Source: Cryobacterium psychrophilum
GTDB lineage: Bacteria > Actinomycetota > Actinomycetes > Actinomycetales > Microbacteriaceae
DNA length: 64,000 bases
Assembly: GCF_004365915.1 (NCBI RefSeq)
Contig: NZ_SODI01000001.1
Coordinates: 806,001 to 870,000, forward strand
Reading direction: 5' to 3'
Of the stretch, positions 42,956-51,336 are shown in pieces (positions within the stretch are counted from its first letter, which is position 1; every line of letters starts with the position of its first letter). The notes beneath the pieces were generated by a model. It was given only the letters and a program-made list of their open reading frames with translations, did not search any database and was not told the origin of the DNA. Made by a program: the position numbers and the translations under genes.

Positions 42956-45900
42956 CGAGCGGCGGGGGTGCTTCCCGGGGCGACCGCCGGCCCGGAGTCC
43001 GCTGGCATTGAGGCTCGAACGACCGACCCGTCGGGGCGCAGCACCCACACGTGCCCGCGGCCCGGCGCGAGCGCCGGCGGCACGTCCCGGCGACGGCCGA
43101 TGACCCGAAAATCTCCCAGGCTGCAGCCGTCGAAAACCATCGCCGTCCCCGGCCGCAGTGCGGCCAGGAGCGCCCACTGGGTCTGCCAGGCGTCGGCGTC
43201 TCCGATCACCACCCGCGGGTTCCTGCCTTCGATGATCTCGAGCCGGTCGGAAACCGGGAGCGTTGACGCACCGGTGAGGTCAATAACCTCGGTACGACCG
43301 GCCCGCACACTGCGCCACAGTGCCGCGGTGCGGGCGGGTGAGGAGGAGACCACCAACAGTGCCGCATCGTCGTCGAGCTGCGCGGGCAGGGCGGGCAGGG
43401 CGGGCAGGGCGGGCAGGGTGGGTGGCGCCGTGCAGGGCCGGGGAACGAGCAGCTGCACGCGCAGCCCGCGGAAGCGGCCCCCACCGGGAGGGAGGGACGC
43501 ATCGAACTGGGCTGACTGTCCTCCCGCGGCCACGTGCTCCTGCGCGTTGGGCATTCTCAGGAGCAGCAGGTTTGCGCAGAGCGCCGTGAGGCCATTCACC
43601 GCCCCGGCGAGACGCTGCACCGCAACCACGACGATGAGTCCGCGGGCCGGACCGTCACGGAGCACGGTCGTCATCATCTCCAGCGCGGCGAGACGGTGTT
43701 CCGTCTCCCACCGGGCACACACCGAATCGAAGTCATCGAGCAGCAGCACCCGGGCGGGGCGCCCGGCAGTACCCTGCACCTCACGGCAGGCCTCATCCAG
43801 CGCATCCCATGTGCCCTCCACATCGGCCGGCACGAGGTCGACCGGCATCCGGTCGCGCTGCGCCAGGAGCGTCCCCAACAGGGTGCTCTTGCCGGACCCG
43901 GCGCCGCCCACGACGAGCAGGTGACCGTCGCGGCCCGGGTTCCAGCGCGCCACCCGATACCGCTGCCGCTCCGGCTCGTCGAGCAGCCCCAGCAGAAAAT
44001 CTTCCCTGGTCTCCGGCGCCGCGGTGTCGTCGGTACCGACACAATCGACATCGGTGACCGTGCTCGGGAGCGGATCAAGCCACGGCCGACGGGGCCCCGG
44101 CGTTACCTCGCCTCCTGCCGGGTCTGGCCCTGGCGAGGTGTTCCCGGCGGCGGCGCGAATATCCTGCGGCTGGGTCGTGGCAATCTGGCACAGGCTCGGT
44201 TCCCCGGACGAGACCGCGATCAGGCAGCGGCCCGGCAGATCCGCCGGGAGCGTGGCTGCCGCATCCGTTCCGATGACGGCATGGCTGTCGGCCGCGTTGT
44301 TGACCCTGAGCGACAGCCGCAGGCTGCAGTTGGCCAGGAGCGCGTCTCGCACCACCCCTGCCGGACGCTGCGTGCACAGGATCAGATGCACCCCGAGTGA
44401 GCGCCCACGGGCGGCAATGTCCACAAACAGGGCGTGCAGTTCGGGGAAGGCATTGATCATGGTGGCGAATTCGTCCACCACAATGACGAGCCGGGAGAGG
44501 CTCCCTGGCCCGCGGGACAGCCGGGGATCCGTGACGTCGGTCGCGTGGGCGGCGGCCAGCACACCCTCCCGGTGACGCAGTTCTGCCGCGAGGCTCGATA
44601 GCGCCCTGGATGCGGCCGTGGCGTTGAGGTCGGTGATGAGGCCCACGCAGTGCGGCAATGACTGCAGGGGCCCGAAGGCTGCTCCCCCCTTGAAATCGAC
44701 CAGGAGGAACGTCACCTGGGCCGGGGAATAGCTGCCGGCGAGTGCCGTGACCCAGGTGACGAGCAACTCGCTCTTGCCGCTGCCGGTGGTTCCCCCCACA
44801 ACGGCATGTGGACCGCCTCTCACCAGGTCGACGACGAGGCCACCGGCGTCGCCGCGGCCGAGGAGGCAGGCGAGCGACGCGGGAGCTCCTGCCCCGACCT
44901 CCGTCGTGCGAAATCGTCCGATCTCGCTGAGGGTGACCGCGGAAGGAAGCTGTTCCTGCCATGGCCCAAGTCCGAATGCGAGGGCCTGCTCCGTTGCGTC
45001 GGCGGCAAAGCGAAGGGCGGCCTCGGCCGAGACGAGTTCGGGTTGGAATTCGAGTCCGACGGCGTGCAGCGGTGACGCCGCGAGCACGGCGCGTCTGGGT
45101 CCATGTACCCGCACCACGGTGGCGCAGCCCGGCTGCAGGTCGCCGACACGCTCAGCGAGGCTGATCACGAGCGCGTCGGGCGAGGGGTCCACACCGCCGG
45201 TCACGGGCACCCGTTCAGGACGCGCGGCGCACGGTGGCGCCGCGACCACGATGGAATACCGTGTGCCGGGCCGACCGGGGCCCTGGCTGTGCGGCAGCGA
45301 CGCGGCCCACTCCCACCCGGCCAACGGTATCGACGCGACCGTGCATTCACCCGGCGGCAGCGCGAAACACAACTGCACCACGACGCACCTGGCCACCGCG
45401 CGAGCGAGGGCCGGTGGGCCGACGATCCCAATTCCGCCGCGTGCGTCGACCGTGATCGGGGCGTCCGGGAGGGTCGCAGCCCAGCGCCGCAGTTCGCGCT
45501 GCTCACCGGGTGCTGCTCCGACCGAGAGCCGCACGTCGCTGTTGATCGTGCCGAGCCCGAGACTGAGGATCGTTGCGCCTGACCGCCGCCAGCGCCCGGT
45601 CCCGGTCGGCTCGGCGAGGATGCACGCGACCGATGGTGTCTGCTGCCCAAGCGAGCGGCGCCGACTGTCGAGGCGCTCGGCGACGCTCTCCCGCAGCTCG
45701 TCAAGCGCCGTGGCGTAGGACGCGGCGTCCCGTGTCGCCCGTTTGCGTTGGGTGCGCCGCGCGTCGAACATGCTCGCGACGGCGATCACGGGACTGAGGA
45801 CGGCGAAGATCAGCGCGAAGGCCGAGCCGGTCACGAACCAGATGAGGGCGGCCACGCCGAGGGGAGCGAGCGTCGCGAGCAGGGGAAAGACCGGCGGCGG

Positions 45901-46008
45901 CGGTGACGCCGGCCGGGGCGGCACGGTGAGGGTTTCATCGGGGAGAATCACCCCGCCAGCACAGCACCCGCCGGGATGGTGCGCGGGGATTCTGGCGAAC
46001 CGGCGCAC
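42952..46008 (-). CDS. FtsK/SpoIIIE-type double ATPase, EssC/EccC-like
   Basis: 1018 residues, last gene of a nine-gene operon. Two membrane spans near residues 42-75 precede a linker and two ATPase domains. Domain 1 has VGGTTGSGKSELLVTW (about 402-417), LLVDFKGGAAFGPL and Walker B LVIVVDEFATM (about 510), with motifs close to EssC/EccC of type VII secretion. Domain 2 has VVGGAGSGKSTLLGTLL (about 700-716) and LLLDDFDSV. It lacks the N-terminal FHA domains of EssC, but the gene just upstream encodes a separate FHA protein. A GTG at 45951 is an alternative start. A Leu-Pro-Ala repeat is encoded at 43382-43417. No WXG100 substrate gene is adjacent. Confidence 0.9.
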   Translation of the reverse strand: MRRFARIPAHHPGGCCAGGVILPDETLTVPPRPASPPPPVFPLLATLAPLGVAALIWFVTGSAFALIFAVLSPVIAVASMFDARRTQRKRATRDAASYATALDELRESVAERLDSRRRSLGQQTPSVACILAEPTGTGRWRRSGATILSLGLGTINSDVRLSVGAAPGEQRELRRWAATLPDAPITVDARGGIGIVGPPALARAVARCVVVQLCFALPPGECTVASIPLAGWEWAASLPHSQGPGRPGTRYSIVVAAPPCAARPERVPVTGGVDPSPDALVISLAERVGDLQPGCATVVRVHGPRRAVLAASPLHAVGLEFQPELVSAEAALRFAADATEQALAFGLGPWQEQLPSAVTLSEIGRFRTTEVGAGAPASLACLLGRGDAGGLVVDLVRGGPHAVVGGTTGSGKSELLVTWVTALAGSYSPAQVTFLLVDFKGGAAFGPLQSLPHCVGLITDLNATAASRALSSLAAELRHREGVLAAAHATDVTDPRLSRGPGSLSRLVIVVDEFATMINAFPELHALFVDIAARGRSLGVHLILCTQRPAGVVRDALLANCSLRLSLRVNNAADSHAVIGTDAAATLPADLPGRCLIAVSSGEPSLCQIATTQPQDIRAAAGNTSPGPDPAGGEVTPGPRRPWLDPLPSTVTDVDCVGTDDTAAPETREDFLLGLLDEPERQRYRVARWNPGRDGHLLVVGGAGSGKSTLLGTLLAQRDRMPVDLVPADVEGTWDALDEACREVQGTAGRPARVLLLDDFDSVCARWETEHRLAALEMMTTVLRDGPARGLIVVVAVQRLAGAVNGLTALCANLLLLRMPNAQEHVAAGGQSAQFDASLPPGGGRFRGLRVQLLVPRPCTAPPTLPALPALPALPAQLDDDAALLVVSSSPARTAALWRSVRAGRTEVIDLTGASTLPVSDRLEIIEGRNPRVVIGDADAWQTQWALLAALRPGTAMVFDGCSLGDFRVIGRRRDVPPALAPGRGHVWVLRPDGSVVRASMPADSGPAVAPGSTPAAR
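43382..43422 (+). repeat. 9-bp tandem repeat with G-quadruplex pattern
   Basis: GCGGGCAGG is repeated four times from 43382, continuing into GGTGGG, so eight or more G3 tracts with one- or two-base loops lie on the plus strand. It is inside the FtsK/EssC-like gene, where it encodes (LPA)n. The plus strand is the template for that gene. Confidence 0.8.
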
Positions 46009-46042
46009 AAGTGCCCGAGCGCGGCAGCGGTGGAGGAGCGGG

Positions 46043-46630
46043 TCAGTTCACGGTGAAGTGTTGGTCGGCCATTTCGACCCGCGAGCGCCGCAGCACTCGA
46101 TAGCGTCGACCGGGCTCGCACCGCACGGGAGCCTCGTTGGGACGGCGAAGCACGGTGCCGTTGCCGGAGAACCGGTCATTGACCCAGAATTCCCCCTCGT
46201 GCTGACCGAATTCCAGGTGCGTCTTGGACACCGACATGCCGACATCCGCTATGGGGAGCAGCACGTCGAAGGCCTCGCCCGGTTGGGGCATGGGCCGGCG
46301 GCCGATCAAACCCGAGCCGCGCACGGAAACGGTTTCGCCGGTGCTGAACTGCAACACGAAGCCGACCGGCAGGTAGCCCGGTACCGAGGTCGCGCCGCTC
46401 TGCACCGTCTCTGGCCGCATCGGGGGCCGCCCCTTTGCCGGCGCAACATCGGTGTCAACGGGAACCGATACGACCGTGGACCGGGGCGGCAGCGGGGCGA
46501 TGATGGTCGTATCGTTCGGCCGCGGATCGGGGCGCTTGCGAGTGAGGGGTGTCGCGGTACGTGAGCTGCCGCACTCGCCGCAGAACATGGCTCCGGTCGG
46601 CAGGATCACCCCACAAATCTGGCACGTCAC
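46043..46630 (-). CDS. Zinc-ribbon and FHA domain protein
   Basis: 195 residues. The N-terminal zinc ribbon has CQIC and CGEC pairs (residues 3-6 and 18-21), followed by a Pro/Arg/Thr-rich linker. The C-terminal FHA domain has GLIGRRP, GMSVSKTHLEFGQHEG and VNDRFSGNGTVLRRP; the Arg, Ser and His that contact phosphothreonine are present. The GTG start overlaps the transglutaminase-fold gene stop (GTGA). It probably binds a phosphorylated partner, supplying in trans the FHA module that EssC carries on its own chain. 34 bp upstream of the ATPase gene. Confidence 0.88.
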   Translation of the reverse strand: MTCQICGVILPTGAMFCGECGSSRTATPLTRKRPDPRPNDTTIIAPLPPRSTVVSVPVDTDVAPAKGRPPMRPETVQSGATSVPGYLPVGFVLQFSTGETVSVRGSGLIGRRPMPQPGEAFDVLLPIADVGMSVSKTHLEFGQHEGEFWVNDRFSGNGTVLRRPNEAPVRCEPGRRYRVLRRSRVEMADQHFTVN

Positions 46631-49020
46631 GAGCCTGCTCCTTCCCTCTGCGCTTTTCCTCCAGCGTACCGACTGAACGATCGAAGCGAGATGACCGCCC
46701 GCAGGCGTTCCCTCCGAGTGCGGCCGGCCCCGAACCCTCGGCGCAGGTCATCGACGCGGTCCCACACCGCGTCGGCGTCGGCCGCCGACGGAGTGACGGG
46801 AGAAAACACGGCGCGGTCAACGGCCCTGGCGAGGACGTGGGCGTCCTCACGCGTGTGGGCACCGTCGAGGGGCGCTGCGATGGCGTCCACGGCTGCGGCC
46901 AGTTCCAGCCGGGTGGCGTTCGCCGGCAGGGGAACGGCCCGGTCCGTTGCCGCGTCGGCGAATTCACGCCAGGCGCCACTGATCCGGGCGAGCGGCGTCG
47001 GCCCCGTGCGTCGCAGCCGGCGCCGGCGTGCCTTGGCCGCAACCACGAACAGCACCGGGGACAGGACCACGAGCAGCCCGAGCACTGTCCATCCGGTTGC
47101 GACAGCGGCAGCGAGCAGAAAGGCGAGCAGGGGGCTGAGCGGAACGACCGGCTCCTCCACCGCGCGTTCGGCCGGGGCCGGGTCGCGCTGCTGGGGTGTG
47201 TCAACGACCGGCGGTGGGAGCACGGATTGCGGCCGCGAGACGACGGTCGGCTCATCGGGCTGGTTCGCTGGAATGTCCCGCACCGTCGGCGTCGGATCGA
47301 TCGTCACCCAATTGTCCGTGCTCGACTGCACCTCGAGCCACGCCGAAGCGTCGGATCCAGTGACACGAACCGCGTCGGAGCCGCCGGCATCCGTCTGCGG
47401 GGCGAAACCAACGACGACGCGCGCCGGAAAACCGATCTGCCGTGCCATGAGTGCGGCGGCGACCGCATACTGCTCCTCGTCACCGAGCATGGGCACATCG
47501 GTGAAGAGTTGGGTGATGCGATCGGCACCGTGCCCGGAGCGGCTGAGCGGCTCATCCGCTCCGAGGCCGTGACTGACATAGCCGTCGCTCGCGAGACCAT
47601 CAAGCGCCTGCTGCAGTTGCGCCCCCGGTGCGGCGTCGGCGCTGATATACCCGTCAAGGGCCAGGACGAGCCCGTCGGGAACGACACCCACCGGCGGCTG
47701 AACGGCCGAGCCGGGGCGCAGGGCGGAGAGGTCAGACACCCGCGGCGGTGTCACGGACTCACTGCGGTACGAATCCCCGCGAATCAGCCCGGTGAGCACG
47801 GCGGCGGATGCGCCGATGTCGTTGTAGAAGAACGCGTCCGACCGGGTGAGCGCGGTCGCGCCACCGAACTCGATCTGTTCGAGCTGCCCGATCCCCGGCA
47901 CCCACCGGCCCGTGTACCCGTCGACCGTCACCGAGAGAACCGTCGGTTCCCCCGCAACCTGGCTCTGGTCCAGCCGGTAGGGCAGCCGAGTGAACGATCC
48001 GGCCGCACTGCGGGTCACGGCGTTTCCCGCGGAATAGACGATCCCGTCGTAGCCGTCGAGGGTGGCCAGGCGCAAGCGACCATCGCGCGGCAGCCCCGTC
48101 ACCTCGAACAGGGTCTCGTCGGCGAGGGCCGGCTGCAGGTAACTGCGGAATTCGCTCAGCGGACTCGCGTAGTCCTGCGGGTTGAAGGGCTGCTGTACCC
48201 GGGCTCGCAGCACGTCCCGCTCCGTGGTGGCGGGCGCGGCAATCGCGGCCACCGTGCCCACCGAAACGGCGACCATGATGAGCGCGGCGGCGCTCATCAT
48301 GGTTCGCGCGCCGGAACGGTGCTCGTGGCGGGTTTGCCTCCCCTGCCCCGAAAATCCGCGGTTCGACGCTCGCCGGTTGCGGCGCATCCACAGCAGCCAC
48401 CCGAGCACAACGGCGAAGAAACCGAGGCTGGAGAGAACCGGTGAGAACGGGGCCGTGGGCCCGAGCACGATGCCGGCGAGAAAGAACAGGGCAGGCGCGA
48501 GAACGGCGCGTTCGGGCACGCGGGAGCGCAGCGCCGTGGACAGCCCCGCCACGGTGGAGACGAGAACAAGAATGAGCACGGGAACGAGCAGCGTTTGGTA
48601 GGAACCCACCGGGAGCACGATCGTGACGAGTTGCTTCCAGCTCAGCGCGCTGGCGGCCAGGAGTTCGACGAGGCCGACGGCCGAGGGCCAGATGCCGGCA
48701 ACGGCCCGGCCGGGTACGGCCAGGGGAACGCCAACGAGCAGGAACCCGGCGAGGGTTGCGAGCATGACGATCCAGGCCTGCCATCGAAAAAAAGCTCCGC
48801 CGACCGCGATGAGGGCACCGACGACGAACGCCCCGAGAACCGCGACGACGAAGTGGCGGCTTTGGTAGACGGGCCAGAGAGTGACGGATGCCGCGATGGT
48901 CGCCAGGAGCAGTGCGAGCGTGTGCCCGGCTACGAGGCGCCGGCGTGGACGCACCCACGCGCGCGCCGTCCGCCGGGGCGACTCGCCGGTTCCTGCGGCC
49001 GCACGCTCCGGCACACTCAT
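46627..49020 (-). CDS. Transglutaminase-fold membrane protein with lost catalytic residues
   Basis: 797 residues. About six N-terminal membrane spans (residues 28-210), a large extracytoplasmic part, one further span near 640-665 and a cytoplasmic C-terminal tail: TgpA-like layout. In the transglutaminase core the usual GDCxxYA reads LGDEEQYAVAAALMARQIG (about residue 513), so the Cys is Glu. The HAWVEV motif reads DASAWLEV (about 555), so the His is Ser; only the Asp of TIDPTP remains. It is thus most likely non-catalytic and may act as a binding domain. It overlaps DUF58 (ATGA) and the FHA gene (GTGA). Confidence 0.85.
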   Translation of the reverse strand: MSVPERAAAGTGESPRRTARAWVRPRRRLVAGHTLALLLATIAASVTLWPVYQSRHFVVAVLGAFVVGALIAVGGAFFRWQAWIVMLATLAGFLLVGVPLAVPGRAVAGIWPSAVGLVELLAASALSWKQLVTIVLPVGSYQTLLVPVLILVLVSTVAGLSTALRSRVPERAVLAPALFFLAGIVLGPTAPFSPVLSSLGFFAVVLGWLLWMRRNRRASNRGFSGQGRQTRHEHRSGARTMMSAAALIMVAVSVGTVAAIAAPATTERDVLRARVQQPFNPQDYASPLSEFRSYLQPALADETLFEVTGLPRDGRLRLATLDGYDGIVYSAGNAVTRSAAGSFTRLPYRLDQSQVAGEPTVLSVTVDGYTGRWVPGIGQLEQIEFGGATALTRSDAFFYNDIGASAAVLTGLIRGDSYRSESVTPPRVSDLSALRPGSAVQPPVGVVPDGLVLALDGYISADAAPGAQLQQALDGLASDGYVSHGLGADEPLSRSGHGADRITQLFTDVPMLGDEEQYAVAAALMARQIGFPARVVVGFAPQTDAGGSDAVRVTGSDASAWLEVQSSTDNWVTIDPTPTVRDIPANQPDEPTVVSRPQSVLPPPVVDTPQQRDPAPAERAVEEPVVPLSPLLAFLLAAAVATGWTVLGLLVVLSPVLFVVAAKARRRRLRRTGPTPLARISGAWREFADAATDRAVPLPANATRLELAAAVDAIAAPLDGAHTREDAHVLARAVDRAVFSPVTPSAADADAVWDRVDDLRRGFGAGRTRRERLRAVISLRSFSRYAGGKAQREGAGS

Positions 49021-50348
49021 GCGGCCTTCGTTCGTGCGAGGCTCTTGTGCAGGTCATCGAGGAACCCGATCGTGATCACGCTGAGCTCACCCATGCGGCG
49101 ATAGCTGGGTACCGCCTCCGGTTCGCACACCACGGCGACGACCTCGACGCCGGCGGAGAAGCGGTTCGCCGCGGCCCGCAGCTGGCGTGCGGTGACCGTG
49201 GAACCGCACACCAGGAAGGCGACCGAGATTCCGTTCACCGCGTCGGAGGCCAGGCCGGCGACGTCGGCGAGGGGAAGCGCAGCGGGGTGTCGTTCAATGA
49301 TGCTGAGGTCGTCGAGCAACCGATTGCGGGTCACCGTGCTGAGGCTCCGCATGGCCGTGACCTGGCGCAGCGCGTAGGGAGGGGTGAGCGCGCTCACCGA
49401 CACGGAGACAGTACGGTCGTCGCGGATGGCCCGCACCCCGAGCGACCCCGCCACACTCACGGCCAGCTCGAACTCATCATCCGTTGCGCATTCAGCGTCT
49501 CTGAGTCCCAGGACGACCATCAGTTCGCTGCGCCTGGTCTCCTCAAACTGCCGCACCATGAGCGTGCCGGTTTTGGCTGTGCTCTTCCAATGGATGCTGC
49601 GGCGCTCGTCCCCCGGAACGTATTCACGCAGGGAGTTGAAGGACACGTCGTTGGTGGTGAGATCGCGCGTGGGGTTGCCTTCGAGGTCGCGAATCAGCCC
49701 GGTGCTCGTGGCCGGGATGGAGATGGTGCGCGGGTGAACGCGCAGCTCGATCTTCTCGGCCCACACCAGTTCTTTGCGCACGAGCCCGATCGGGTCGGCG
49801 CGAACCGTGCGCACCGGCCCCACGGTCACCAGTCCCCTGCGCCGGGTCGGCACGACGAAGTCGTGACTGAAACGCGCCAGACGGCCAAGGCTCGGCATCG
49901 GGATGACCGACAACGCCGAGCCAACCGGAACCTCAACACGCACCGCTGGCAGGCGCCGGCGGGCAGGGTTCTCGATGACAACCCGCCCGGTGACGGGGTC
50001 ACCGACCACGACCCGGCGCGTGCCCAGGCTCAGGGAAACGGCGTACTTCGTGCGTCCGAGCAGGTAGGCGAGAGCCATCAGGCAGAGCGTCAGGCCGGTC
50101 CAGGCAATCACGACGAGTTCCGTCCACCCTGCGAGGTATCCGCCGAGGAAGGCGAGGCTCACCGTGGCGGCGAGACTCCAGCCGAGCGGGGTGACAACGG
50201 CCCGCACGACCCGAAACGCCCTCCCGAGCCGGAGGCGCGTCGACCGTGACCGGTGCAGCGCCGCGGCAATGACACCGGCGAGGCGCCCCTCCGGTGCGGC
50301 CGGCGCAGCGACGCCGCGCGTCCGAGCGTTCGTGAGGGTGTCAGTCAC
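49017..50348 (-). CDS. DUF58 domain membrane protein
   Basis: 443 residues from a GTG start. Two membrane helices near residues 52-95 are followed by the DUF58 region with GDPVTGRVVIENPARRRLPA and the signature YVPGDERRSIHWKSTAKTG then LMVRQFEETRRSELMVVL. DUF58 proteins accompany MoxR ATPases and often vWA-like domains in complexes whose substrates are usually unknown. It overlaps MoxR by eight bases and the transglutaminase-fold gene by four. Probably the membrane partner of the adjacent MoxR ATPase. Confidence 0.88.
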   Translation of the reverse strand: MTDTLTNARTRGVAAPAAPEGRLAGVIAAALHRSRSTRLRLGRAFRVVRAVVTPLGWSLAATVSLAFLGGYLAGWTELVVIAWTGLTLCLMALAYLLGRTKYAVSLSLGTRRVVVGDPVTGRVVIENPARRRLPAVRVEVPVGSALSVIPMPSLGRLARFSHDFVVPTRRRGLVTVGPVRTVRADPIGLVRKELVWAEKIELRVHPRTISIPATSTGLIRDLEGNPTRDLTTNDVSFNSLREYVPGDERRSIHWKSTAKTGTLMVRQFEETRRSELMVVLGLRDAECATDDEFELAVSVAGSLGVRAIRDDRTVSVSVSALTPPYALRQVTAMRSLSTVTRNRLLDDLSIIERHPAALPLADVAGLASDAVNGISVAFLVCGSTVTARQLRAAANRFSAGVEVVAVVCEPEAVPSYRRMGELSVITIGFLDDLHKSLARTKAA

Positions 50349-51336
50349 GATGCGCTCGTTCGCTCGGCGGGGGCGTCTCGACGACGATCTGGGCGATGAC
50401 CTGCGAGGCCGTTGCGCCGTCGAATTCGCTTTCCGGGTCGAGCAGCAGGCGGTGCGCGAGCACGGGTTCGGCGAGAACCTTCACGTCGTCGGGAATGACG
50501 TAGTGGCGACCGTTGGCCGCCGCGAGGGTCTTGGCCGTGCGAATGAGCGCGAGGGCGCCCCGCACGCTCACCCCGAGACGCACCTCAGGGGCGGTGCGGG
50601 TGGCGTCGACCAGCCGGGAGACATAGTCGGTGATGCTCGGGTCCACGAACACGGTGCGGGCGAGGGCCGCGAGCTCGACAACGGTTTCGGCGGTGAGCAC
50701 GGGCGCCACGGTCACCTCGTGCGCGCGATGACCGGCGCCGTCGAGGATGCGAATCATGGAGGCATGGTCGGGGTAACCGATCGAGGACTTCATGATGAAG
50801 CGATCGAGCTGCGCTTCGGGAAGCCGGTAGGTTCCGGCCTGTTCGATGGGGTTCTGCGTGGCGATGACCATGAAGGGCGTTCCAACCTGGTGGGTCACGC
50901 CATCCGTTGTCACCTGTCCCTCCTCCATCACCTCCAGCAGCGCCGATTGGGTCTTCGGGCTGGCCCGGTTGATTTCGTCAGCGAGCACGATGTTGGCGAA
51001 GATGGGTCCGCGGTGAAACTCGAACGCGCCATGGCGCTGGTCGTAGATGCTCACGCCGGTGATGTCCCCCGGCAGCAGGTCGGGCGTGAACTGCACGCGG
51101 TTGCTCGTGCCCCGCACGCTCTGCGCGATCGCGCGGGCGAGCGACGTCTTGCCGGTGCCCGGAACATCCTCGAGCAAAAGGTGGCCCTCGCTGAGCAGCG
51201 CCGTGAACGCGAGGCGAATGACGTGGTTCTTGCCGAGAACCACGTCTTCCACGCCGCTCACGAGCCGGTCGAAGGCGTCGGCGAACTGGGTGGCCTGCTC
51301 GGGGATCATCGTCATGGGGAGGTCTCTCTCGTTCAT
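50341..51336 (-). CDS. MoxR-family AAA+ ATPase
   Basis: 331 residues. Walker A LEDVPGTGKTSLARAIAQ (about residues 57-74), Walker B VLADEINRASPKTQSALLEV, sensor 1 VIATQNPIEQAGTYRLPEAQ and the C-terminal lid domain are complete. MoxR ATPases act as chaperone-like remodelers on partner complexes. The ATG at 51336 overlaps the giant-protein stop (ATGA); an internal ATG at 51315 is possible. The MoxR-DUF58-transglutaminase order is widespread in bacteria, and here it is embedded between signalling and secretion-type genes. Confidence 0.93.
   Translation of the reverse strand: MNERDLPMTMIPEQATQFADAFDRLVSGVEDVVLGKNHVIRLAFTALLSEGHLLLEDVPGTGKTSLARAIAQSVRGTSNRVQFTPDLLPGDITGVSIYDQRHGAFEFHRGPIFANIVLADEINRASPKTQSALLEVMEEGQVTTDGVTHQVGTPFMVIATQNPIEQAGTYRLPEAQLDRFIMKSSIGYPDHASMIRILDGAGHRAHEVTVAPVLTAETVVELAALARTVFVDPSITDYVSRLVDATRTAPEVRLGVSVRGALALIRTAKTLAAANGRHYVIPDDVKVLAEPVLAHRLLLDPESEFDGATASQVIAQIVVETPPPSERAHRD

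Noticed and set aside
43382..43422. CRISPR-like short repeats
   Set aside because: Contiguous 9 bp tandem repeats inside a coding frame, without spacers or cas genes.
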